Shown here in pieces: positions 1-7,126 of a stretch of 7,126 nucleotides of DNA (positions are counted from its first letter, which is position 1; the number at the start of each line of letters is the position of its first letter). Position numbers and translations under genes: made by a program. The DNA is from an uncultured Lachnospiraceae bacterium. GTDB taxonomy: Bacteria; Bacillota; Clostridia; Lachnospirales; Lachnospiraceae. Location: the NCBI GenBank assembly GCA_910589195.1, contig CAJUTC010000074.1, forward strand, positions 1-7,126. The letters run 5' to 3'. The notes beneath the pieces are model-generated. The model ran no database searches. It saw only the letters and a program-made list of their open reading frames with translations, and was not told where the DNA came from.

Positions 1-3000
1 GGAAGAACGGCCCTTGTCCTGGGACTACTATTCAGCCATTTATACGGACAGGGAAATTTACCTGCCCGGGGACCCCATCCATTTCTGGGGCGTTGTAAAG
101 CCCCGAAATCATGCGCCGATGCCGGATTCCGTTTGGGTGAGCCTGGCTACTATGTGGCCCTCCAGTACACTTTCCGGAATGGAAGTGCAGGTAAAAGATG
201 GTATATTCTCCGGCGTTTTGAATCCCGGTTCTTTGCGTACGGACCATTATCAGTTAAAAGTTGGGAATGGGGCTGATGGTGCTTATATAGAAAGCTCTCT
301 TACCATCAGCGAATATACAAAGCCTGCTTATCAAATTTCCCTGTCTACGGATAAGGACTTTTATTACTACGGCGAAACGATTACTTTCTATGTTTCTGCA
401 AAATATTATGACGGTACCCCTGCCGCTGGCGTAAAACTGACGGCAGACAGCTTTGAAGCAAATTTGAATGATTATCCCATTACTTTGGATCAGTCCGGAA
501 AAGCTGAATTTAAAGCCGTTTTGAACCCGTCCCACCAGCAGGAGCCGGGACAGGTGGCTTCCTGGACACCAAATACCGTTTTCTGGTCTGTCAACAGTGC
601 CGACGGGCAGCCTGTTAATTTATACCAGTCAGATACGTTCTTTGCTTTGCCTTCTAAAATCGCAGCCGAAATGACCTATGAAGGGGATGGACGTATTTCC
701 ATCCAAACCGCCGTTTTGGATGACACGAAATTAAAAGCCGCAGAAAAAGCCTGGATTATGGGTGAAAGCCAGTTCCAGCAGCTGCAAGGCGTTCCTGCTG
801 ATATTCCCATGACTTTGGTGGTTCATAAAGTCGTTTTCCACCAGATCCAGACCGGAAGCTGGTATGACTATGTCAATAAACGGAATGTGCCGGTTTATAA
901 AAACCAGAGAGAAGAAACAGTTGAACGGAATATACAGGTATCTTCTGTTACAGGAAAAGCAGAAGTTACAGATTTGCCGTTTTCTGATTCCAGCGGAACC
1001 ATTTACTGGTATGAACTGCGGTTTGCTGGAGGCGTTTATGGGGACGTTTGTGAAACAATAACCCCTGTTTCACCTTATCGCGATCCGGACTGGAAACAAT
1101 ACCAGTTTTTGAAAGATCCTTGGGGTATTGAGATCGCTCCTGGGGATTCTATGGAGATTGGCGTTTGGGAAAATGAACAAAAAATAGAAAATCCTTTGTT
1201 CCTCTATACCGTTGTACAAGATAAAATTTTAAATACCCAGGTATCCCAAGGGGATTCCACTTTTTCCATGGAAGAAAAACATTTACCCAATATCTGGCTG
1301 GCTGGTGCCTATTTTGACGGACATTCTATGCATGAAATCCAAAGTACCTGTGTGAAATATGATTACACGGACCGTACTTTGCAGGTAACTGCCGAACCGG
1401 ATAAAACAGAATACCGGCCTGGCGAAACAATGAATGTAAAAATTTCCATAGCGGATCAAGACGGAAACCCGGTAAGCGGAAAAGCTGCTGTTGGTATCGT
1501 GGATGAATCTATTTTTGATTTGTCTTTCCAGGAAATTGATCTGGCTGGCCAGATTTATACGAACATTTATTATCCCAATATTATCCAAAGCATAGCAGCG
1601 GGCAATGGCGGGTTAAGCGATATTGACGTTCAGGACGACGCTTCCGCTGCTGGCGGAATGAACAACAGCATGAAAGAGGCTGCTTCCGCGGACAGATCCC
1701 CCATGAATACGGGCGGCGGCGGAATGGAGCTGGGCGCCAGTATCCGATCCCTGTTTTTGGATACGGCAGATTTCCAGACACTGGATGTTTCTGCGGCTGG
1801 TTCGGAGGTTTCCATCCAGTTGCCCGATAATGTAACTTCCTGGAGGATTACTGCGGCAGCAGTCACACCGGATTTAAAAGCCGGAAATGCAGTTTCTAAC
1901 GCGGCTGCAACAATGCCATTTTATTTACAAACAATCCTGACAGAATCTTACTTGACCGGAGATGATATTGCTGTTTCCGCTTTGGCAGTCGGTACCGCTT
2001 TGGAACAGGGGAATGTCCGTTATACAGCTCAGTTATCAGGCGGAACCTTGGAAGAAACCCAAAAAGAACAGGAAACCCTTGTAGGAAACCGTGCTGTTTT
2101 TAACTTTGGAAAATTGCCGGCCGGAGCTTATCAGGTTACTTTATCGGCTCAGTATGGGGAATATCAGGACGCTGTAACCCTGCCGCTTTCCGTCACCGAT
2201 ACCGGATTACTTCTCCCATCCATTGAAACGGTTGAACTGTCAGCCCTTTCCGAAGTGAAAAGCGCGGCCTGGCCTGTGGAAATCATTGTAGCAGACAATG
2301 ACGCCAAGCCGGTATTTGACGCATTATCCTGGCTGACGTCCCGTCATGGCCGCCGGACAGAGAATATTGTCGGATCTGTCAGGGGACTGGAACTTTATAA
2401 CGAGCTGCGGCCTGAAGATCAGAGGGAGCCTGTTATTCGGGATAACCGTTTGGATTCCATCCAGGGCGATAACGGCGGTGTACGCATTTTGCCGGAATCC
2501 CAGGAAGACGCTGCCCTTACAGCACAAATCCTGATGGCTGCTCCGGAACTGATTCATCAGGGAAAAGCCATTAGCTTCCTCCATGATGTTTTGAAAAACC
2601 CTGCCGCACCCCAGGACGACCGCATTATGGCCTATGTTGGTCTGGCTGCGGCCAAAGAACCTGTTTTATTGGATTTGCGGCGGCTGTATGAGCAGGACGG
2701 AGCCGATATGAAGCCTTACCTGCGTTTATACACAGGAGCAGCTTTTGCCTGGCTGGGGGATTTTGAACGGGCCAACGAAATTTATGAATCTGTAAAAATC
2801 CTTCATTCCAACAGCGAAGCCCATGTAGATGACTCTGACGTTCGCGCTACTGCTGCGGCCCTTTTGCTGGCTTCAGACACCGGGAAAATGGAAGATGCGG
2901 CAGAATTTGCCCGGTATTTAACCGGAGGAAGCTGGGAAAGCGGCAAAGAAGGCTCCCTGCCGAATTTGGAACTGCTGGCATATGCCAAAAAAGCTTTTCC

Positions 3001-3901
3001 GAAAGAAACAAACGGTTCCCTGACCTATGAAGAAAATGGAAAAACGAAAGAAGTTGAGCTGAAAGACGGTGCTGCTTTCTTAACGCTGGATGAAAAAACC
3101 TTGCGTAATGGAAAATTCCGTTCCCAGTCTGGAAAATTGTCAGCGGCTGTAAAAGGCTTCCGTATGGGCTCCGGAGATGCTGTTGGGGATTTTGCATCTA
3201 TTTCAAAGTCTTATGAGCCTCTATCCGGAAGTCTGACCCCTGGAAGCCAGGTTCAGGTAACGGTTACGGTCAAATTTAATGAAAATTCTCCTTACGGAAC
3301 CTACACCTTGACAGACAGTATTCCTTCCGGCCTTCGCTGGCTTGGCGGAAGCCATATCGTTGCCCCGCAAAATGGTTCCATGTGGGTTTCCTTTGCCCAG
3401 GATGGACAGCGGATCACCGGAACGGTCCACCGTCCGGCACCCAATGGCCCGGATTTGCCGGTTCCGGTCCCCAGGGTGGAAAGCGCCTATGTCCGTTTCC
3501 TTCCGGCTCATGTAGAACCTGCGGAAAGTGATGATATAACGGATGAGTCAGAAGCTTCTTCCAGCGTATCCAAAACACCTCCTGACGTATCAGGAAATGC
3601 AGAAGGGAATTTGGAGCCGGACCCTGGTGAAATGACAGAAGAACCTCAGGAAAATGAAATTGTCCAAGAAGATGACACGGTAGAAGATGAAATTTATAAT
3701 CCGGTTGATTTATCCGGTCATTTGAACCGTTACCAGCCCAATGATCCATCTGCACAGGAGCAGGAAGATCCCAACACCCTTGTATTTACCTACTACCTTA
3801 GCGCTGCACTTCCCGGCAGCTTCATCACAGAAAGCACATGGCTTTCCTGGGAAAATGACACGGTAAAAAGCGACCGTGGAACAATCAGCATTTCAGAATA
3901 A
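1..3901 (+). CDS. Alpha-2-macroglobulin-like protein, thioester-less (5' partial)
   Basis: Bacterial A2M proteins are large cell-envelope proteins thought to trap or inhibit proteases. The reading frame is already open at base 2, so the TTG at 14 is not the real start and the N-terminus, with any signal peptide or lipobox, is missing. Numbering from the TTG as residue 1, I see an MG2-type domain (about 8–100, YTDREIYLPGD), an MG3-type domain (about 104–210), further beta domains (about 215–450), and a bait-region-type domain (about 455–575, EYRPGE, VGIVDESIFDL) ending in a Gly/Ser/Ala-rich stretch. These are followed by the MG7-type A2M core (about 576–625, LPDNVTSWRITA), beta domains to about 735, a helical thioester-type domain (about 756–1000) and a C-terminal beta domain (about 1060–1295). 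The GCxEQ thioester motif is replaced by GRRTEN (779–784). Only two cysteines are present, C346 and C446. An acidic insertion spans about 1168–1253. The end shows no LPXTG motif or membrane anchor. The family call is firm; protease trapping is inferred. Confidence 0.9.
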   Translation, partial: EERPLSWDYYSAIYTDREIYLPGDPIHFWGVVKPRNHAPMPDSVWVSLATMWPSSTLSGMEVQVKDGIFSGVLNPGSLRTDHYQLKVGNGADGAYIESSLTISEYTKPAYQISLSTDKDFYYYGETITFYVSAKYYDGTPAAGVKLTADSFEANLNDYPITLDQSGKAEFKAVLNPSHQQEPGQVASWTPNTVFWSVNSADGQPVNLYQSDTFFALPSKIAAEMTYEGDGRISIQTAVLDDTKLKAAEKAWIMGESQFQQLQGVPADIPMTLVVHKVVFHQIQTGSWYDYVNKRNVPVYKNQREETVERNIQVSSVTGKAEVTDLPFSDSSGTIYWYELRFAGGVYGDVCETITPVSPYRDPDWKQYQFLKDPWGIEIAPGDSMEIGVWENEQKIENPLFLYTVVQDKILNTQVSQGDSTFSMEEKHLPNIWLAGAYFDGHSMHEIQSTCVKYDYTDRTLQVTAEPDKTEYRPGETMNVKISIADQDGNPVSGKAAVGIVDESIFDLSFQEIDLAGQIYTNIYYPNIIQSIAAGNGGLSDIDVQDDASAAGGMNNSMKEAASADRSPMNTGGGGMELGASIRSLFLDTADFQTLDVSAAGSEVSIQLPDNVTSWRITAAAVTPDLKAGNAVSNAAATMPFYLQTILTESYLTGDDIAVSALAVGTALEQGNVRYTAQLSGGTLEETQKEQETLVGNRAVFNFGKLPAGAYQVTLSAQYGEYQDAVTLPLSVTDTGLLLPSIETVELSALSEVKSAAWPVEIIVADNDAKPVFDALSWLTSRHGRRTENIVGSVRGLELYNELRPEDQREPVIRDNRLDSIQGDNGGVRILPESQEDAALTAQILMAAPELIHQGKAISFLHDVLKNPAAPQDDRIMAYVGLAAAKEPVLLDLRRLYEQDGADMKPYLRLYTGAAFAWLGDFERANEIYESVKILHSNSEAHVDDSDVRATAAALLLASDTGKMEDAAEFARYLTGGSWESGKEGSLPNLELLAYAKKAFPKETNGSLTYEENGKTKEVELKDGAAFLTLDEKTLRNGKFRSQSGKLSAAVKGFRMGSGDAVGDFASISKSYEPLSGSLTPGSQVQVTVTVKFNENSPYGTYTLTDSIPSGLRWLGGSHIVAPQNGSMWVSFAQDGQRITGTVHRPAPNGPDLPVPVPRVESAYVRFLPAHVEPAESDDITDESEASSSVSKTPPDVSGNAEGNLEPDPGEMTEEPQENEIVQEDDTVEDEIYNPVDLSGHLNRYQPNDPSAQEQEDPNTLVFTYYLSAALPGSFITESTWLSWENDTVKSDRGTISISE

Positions 3902-4049
3902 CAAGCTGCAAATCAAGGCAGAGCGGTTATATTCAATTTTAAGGCCACTGACAGCCTCATAAACGTGGCTTTGACTTCGAACCGTAAAATTACACGTCAA
4001 AAATAAAAACGCGAAATAGGGCTAATTTTGCGGGTTTCAGAGCGTATTG
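3902..4049 (+). other. Long 3' untranslated stretch with two weak hairpins
   Basis: These 148 bases separate the A2M stop codon from the terminator and hold no credible gene. Two imperfect hairpins can be drawn by eye. One pairs 3941–3948 with 3965–3972 (8 bp including one G·U, 16-base loop). The other pairs 4007–4017 with 4025–4037 (11 pairs including one G·U, a two-base bulge, 7-base loop). Neither is followed by a clean U tract, so neither looks like an intrinsic terminator. They could be mRNA 3'-end structure, a small RNA, or chance pairing in AT-rich DNA. Confidence 0.3.
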
Positions 4050-4088
4050 AAAAAAGGCCTCCTGTTGATAACACAGGAGGCCTTTTTT
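4050..4088. terminator. Bidirectional intrinsic terminator between convergent genes
   Basis: A perfect 16-bp inverted repeat (arms 4050–4065 and 4073–4088) surrounds the 7-base loop TGATAAC. The core of each arm is the GC-rich GGCCTCCTGT or its complement, and the outer six pairs are A-T. Each strand therefore shows a GC-rich stem followed by TTTTTT, the hallmark of a Rho-independent terminator working in both directions. It lies 4 bases past the stop codon of the RND gene and 148 bases past that of the A2M gene, as expected for a shared terminator of a convergent pair. Confidence 0.93.
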
Positions 4089-4092
4089 GCGG

Positions 4093-7000
4093 TTATAAAT
4101 TATCCTGAAATTCATGGGGGACTTGTTCCAGGCTTAAAGCCTGATCTCTGCGGTTATGTTTGGGAGGACGTGGATTTTTTCCTTTTTCCATTTTTCTCCG
4201 GTTCCGGTCCTGTTTGTCAAAAATCAGATACACAGTAGGGACCAGAATTAAAGTAAGCAAGGTGGAAATGGACAGCCCCCCAATCACAACGACAGCCATA
4301 GACTGCATCATTTCAACCTTTCCTCCAATGCCGGCGGCCATAGGAATCAAAGATAAAATTGTTGTTAATGTGGTCATCAGGATAGGGCGCAGACGGCTTT
4401 TCCCGGATGCAATCAAAGCATCCATAGGGGACATTCCCTGGGTTTTGCGCAGATAAGACGTATAATCGATCAATACGATGGCATTGTTTACTACAATCCC
4501 TACCAGCATAATCAGCCCGATTAAACTGGTCATGGAAATTGACATGCCGGTAACAGATAATGCCAGAAAAGCGCCTGTCATCGAAAACGGGACGGACAGC
4601 ATCACCACTAAGGAAAAACGGCAGGATTCAAACTGGAAAGCCATTACAACAAAAACCAGGAAAATAGAAGTGGCTAAAGCATTACCAATGGCTCCAAATT
4701 CTGATTCCATCCGGCGCATGTTGCTCCCTTGGGAAACCGTGATCCCATCTAAATTCATTCCCTGGGCCTGGGCAATCAACTGTTGCGAAAGCTGGCTTGC
4801 AGAAACGCCGGACGCCGTTTGCCCTGTAACAGTGACAACATAATCTCCATCGATCCGTTGGATTTGGGATGGCTGGTTGGAATAAACCACTTGCGCCACG
4901 TCCGTCAAAGGCACTTCATTCTGTCCCACGGTCAGCATTAAACCGGAAAGATCGCTGATATCGTGAAACCGTTCCGGCGGATATTCGATTTTGATATCAT
5001 ATTCCGCATCCGCAGTCTGCAAAGAATCTGCATTCATGCCGGATAAAATATTCCTGACTTGGCTTACCACTGCGGAGGGTGTTAATCCCAAAGCGGCCGC
5101 TTGTACATGGTCTACTTTTAGGACCGCTTCCGGAGATCCGCTGCTTAAACTGCTGGTGGCTGAAGCAATTCCTTCGGTGGATGCCACTAAACTCCGTATT
5201 TGTTCAGCGGATTCCTTCAGGATGTCATAATTTTCACCGGTTAAACGAATTTCTACTTCATTGTTTCCGCCGAATGACATCCCACCGCGCTCTGAAACAG
5301 AAATGGAACAGTTCTCGATGTCAATGGTTTCTTTGCGGAGCATGGATACAAAATCTTGTGTTGTTCCCTGATAACTGTCATTCAAGTAAACAGACATACT
5401 GGCGCTTCCGCCGCCCCGGCTGGAAAGGGAATAGCTTTCCACTTCTTCATGGGATGAAACTACCTGTTCGATTTGCGTCATAATTTCATTGGTTTTGTCA
5501 ATGGACAGCCCTGTTTTTGTTTCTACTGAAATATTGATCTGGCCTTGGTCCATGTTTGGCATCAGTTCCTGCTCCAAAGTCGTGTAAAGATAAACAGTGC
5601 ATCCTAAAACACACAATGCAATGAAAATCACAATGATTTTATGAGTCAATGCAGCTTTCAGCAATTTTCCATAGCCGTTTTCTAACCGGCGCAAAGCACG
5701 GTTTACTTTAGAATTTTTCTTTTCTACTGGAGCAAGCTGCACAAAAAGCATAGGAACCATGGTCAATGCAGAAATTAAAGAGGCCAGCATGGAAAATACA
5801 ATGGTAAATCCAACTTGTTTAAAAAGCTGCCCAGCCATGCCATCCATTAAGGCAATGGGCAGAAATACAACGATTGTTGTAACAGTAGATGCAACAACAG
5901 AAGCCGAAACCAGTTTTGCCCCTTCAATGGCACTGTCTGCATAAGTGCGTATTTCAGTCCGGTTTGTAAAGCAGCTTTCCAGCACAACTATGGAATTGTC
6001 TACCATCATGCCGATTCCAACAACCAGGCCGCCTAAACTCATTAAGTTGATTGTCATGCCAAAGACACTCATTAAGACCAAAGCCGCAAATACAGATAAA
6101 GGCATGGAAACCGCTACAATCATTGCGGCCCGCCAGTCCCCTAAAAATAGCAGCAGCACAAACATGGAAATTGCTAATCCCTGTAACAGGGAAGAAACAA
6201 CATTCATGATATTTTCGTAAATCTGCTCGCCGCTGTTATTGGAAACCGTAATTGCAATCCCTAGTCCTGAAGCATTTAATTTTTCTACTTTTTCCGCAAT
6301 TTCATTACATACCTCAATGGTATTTGCACTTTGATTTTTTGAAATGGAAATATTGATATTATCCATGCCATTGTAACGGCTGATGGAATTTTGTTCTTCT
6401 TCCACTAAAGAAACTGCCGCTATATCCGACAAATGGATAATATCTCCGGAAGAAAGTGAAATTGAAATATCTTCCAGGCTTTTTGGTGTAGAATAGCTTT
6501 CACTTGCTGTTAAAGAAAGGCTGACCTCACCCCGGTTGATATCTCCAATGGTAGATGTGAAATCCGCGGACATAACAGCGTTGGCAATATCGGACATGGA
6601 AAGCTTATATTGCTTCATGTTTTCCTCGTTCAAAAGGATTTGTACATATTTCCGGCTGCCGCCCATGGTTTCTACACTGGCAACGCCATTGATTTTTTCT
6701 AATTCCGGTACAATGGTTTCGTCAATATAGCTCATCAGCTTGTCGCTGCCTTCCCCCTGAATGGAAAGCTCCATGATGGTGGAAGAATCCATAGACATTT
6801 CCATTACGACAGGATCATCTGCGGAATCCGGCAGCCGGACCCGTTGTAAAGCTTCTTCGATGTCTTCCCGCTTTTCGCTGGTATCTACGGAATAATCAAA
6901 TTCCAGCATTGTCATGGAACTTCCTTCTGAAGAACGGGAAGTCATAGAATCTACATCACTGATTTGAGAAAGGGCACTCTCAATAACATCTGTCACCAAC

Positions 7001-7126
7001 TGATCCACTTCTTCCGGGGATGCGTCAGAGTAAGAAGTACGGACCATTAAAACAGGCATATTCATTTCCGGAGTCGATTCCATTTTCATGGAAAATACAG
7101 AAGAAATCCCGAATACAATCAGGGAA
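4093..7126 (-). CDS. RND (HAE-1/AcrB-type) efflux permease, N-terminus cut off
   Basis: This is a proton-driven exporter of the cytoplasmic membrane, normally a trimer; the substrate cannot be read from the sequence. The frame stays open from the ATG at 7089 to the window edge and encodes LIVFGISSVFS, the end of TM1, so that ATG is internal and probably 20–30 residues are missing. Numbering from this ATG, I see a first porter region (about 13–297, SDASPEEVD), TM2–TM6 (about 298–450), TM7 (484–503), a second porter region (about 504–797), TM8–TM12 (about 800–956) and a basic tail (959–998). By motif alignment to AcrB, D364 (VDNSIVV) matches D407, N365 matches D408, N868 (VVNNAIVL) matches K940, and R899 and T906 (RLRPILMT) match R971 and T978. 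The visible length of 1,010 residues is close to a full HAE-1 protein. No frameshift or internal stop is seen. A membrane-fusion partner would lie outside the window. Confidence 0.93.
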   Translation of the reverse strand, partial: SLIVFGISSVFSMKMESTPEMNMPVLMVRTSYSDASPEEVDQLVTDVIESALSQISDVDSMTSRSSEGSSMTMLEFDYSVDTSEKREDIEEALQRVRLPDSADDPVVMEMSMDSSTIMELSIQGEGSDKLMSYIDETIVPELEKINGVASVETMGGSRKYVQILLNEENMKQYKLSMSDIANAVMSADFTSTIGDINRGEVSLSLTASESYSTPKSLEDISISLSSGDIIHLSDIAAVSLVEEEQNSISRYNGMDNINISISKNQSANTIEVCNEIAEKVEKLNASGLGIAITVSNNSGEQIYENIMNVVSSLLQGLAISMFVLLLFLGDWRAAMIVAVSMPLSVFAALVLMSVFGMTINLMSLGGLVVGIGMMVDNSIVVLESCFTNRTEIRTYADSAIEGAKLVSASVVASTVTTIVVFLPIALMDGMAGQLFKQVGFTIVFSMLASLISALTMVPMLFVQLAPVEKKNSKVNRALRRLENGYGKLLKAALTHKIIVIFIALCVLGCTVYLYTTLEQELMPNMDQGQINISVETKTGLSIDKTNEIMTQIEQVVSSHEEVESYSLSSRGGGSASMSVYLNDSYQGTTQDFVSMLRKETIDIENCSISVSERGGMSFGGNNEVEIRLTGENYDILKESAEQIRSLVASTEGIASATSSLSSGSPEAVLKVDHVQAAALGLTPSAVVSQVRNILSGMNADSLQTADAEYDIKIEYPPERFHDISDLSGLMLTVGQNEVPLTDVAQVVYSNQPSQIQRIDGDYVVTVTGQTASGVSASQLSQQLIAQAQGMNLDGITVSQGSNMRRMESEFGAIGNALATSIFLVFVVMAFQFESCRFSLVVMLSVPFSMTGAFLALSVTGMSISMTSLIGLIMLVGIVVNNAIVLIDYTSYLRKTQGMSPMDALIASGKSRLRPILMTTLTTILSLIPMAAGIGGKVEMMQSMAVVVIGGLSISTLLTLILVPTVYLIFDKQDRNRRKMEKGKNPRPPKHNRRDQALSLEQVPHEFQDNL

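Noticed and set aside
14..16. TTG as the start codon of the A2M-like gene
   Set aside because: The same frame is open to the window edge (codons for EERP precede it) and the protein begins straight into an MG2-type domain without any signal peptide, so the real start lies upstream of the window.
2847..3755. Several 90–116 codon − strand ORFs antisense to the A2M gene
   Set aside because: They overlap well-supported A2M domains, overlap one another in different frames, and have no domain pattern.
3971..3990. TTGACT with TAAAAT as a possible promoter in the intergenic region
   Set aside because: The two boxes are only 8 bases apart instead of about 17, nothing resembling a −10 box sits at the right spacing, and no gene starts downstream on that strand.
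4047..4238. Small + strand ORF (63 codons) across the terminator
   Set aside because: It starts inside the terminator stem and runs antisense to the end of the RND gene. It has no family resemblance and is a frame shadow.
5079..5483. 134-codon + strand ORF antisense to the RND gene
   Set aside because: The opposite strand has a clear, domain-complete RND reading; this translation shows no recognisable motif and is a shadow.
7087..7089. ATG as the start codon of the RND permease
   Set aside because: The upstream codons in frame encode hydrophobic residues matching the end of TM1, which every RND permease needs; the true start is beyond base 7126.
1..7126. A2M protein and RND pump as a joint two-gene system
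   Set aside because: The genes converge and share only a terminator, so co-transcription is excluded in this arrangement, and no motif ties their functions. Conserved neighbourhood in other genomes would be needed to reopen the idea.

Overview
This 7.1 kb window holds two large genes facing each other, both cut by the window edges. The left gene (1–3901, + strand) encodes most of a bacterial alpha-2-macroglobulin (A2M)-like protein. The right gene (4093–7126, − strand) encodes nearly all of an HAE-1 type RND efflux permease. Between the two stop codons lie 191 bases, which contain a strong symmetric hairpin that should terminate transcription from both sides. No RNA gene, insertion sequence, CRISPR array, attachment site or origin is visible, and no promoter or start site of either gene lies inside the window.

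The sequence suggests a Bacillota (Firmicutes) genome, most likely a gut-type Clostridia member. The reasons are moderate GC with an A-rich coding strand, the Clostridia-like wording of the A2M MG2 domain (YTDREIYLPGD...FWGVVKPR), and a Gram-positive style terminator with a long U tract. This is inference; no marker gene is present. An RND pump and an A2M in such a host would act at the cytoplasmic membrane and cell surface rather than in a Gram-negative periplasm.

Layout: 1–3901 is the A2M-like protein. It carries MG2/MG3-type beta domains, a bait-region-type domain ending in a Gly-rich stretch, the MG7-type A2M core, a helical thioester-type domain without the thioester Cys/Gln, and a C-terminal beta domain holding a long acidic insertion. 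Next, 3902–4049 is a long 3' untranslated stretch with two weak hairpins. The bidirectional terminator is at 4050–4088. From 4093 to 7126 (−) is the 12-TM RND permease, missing only its extreme N-terminus.

Because the genes converge, they are not an operon and there is no sequence evidence that they work together. A membrane-fusion partner or regulator for the pump would be expected beyond base 7126, and the signal peptide or lipobox of the A2M protein beyond base 1. I found no clearly new system. The most distinctive points are the degenerate thioester site and the acidic insertion in the A2M protein, and the single-Asp proton-relay arrangement in the pump.
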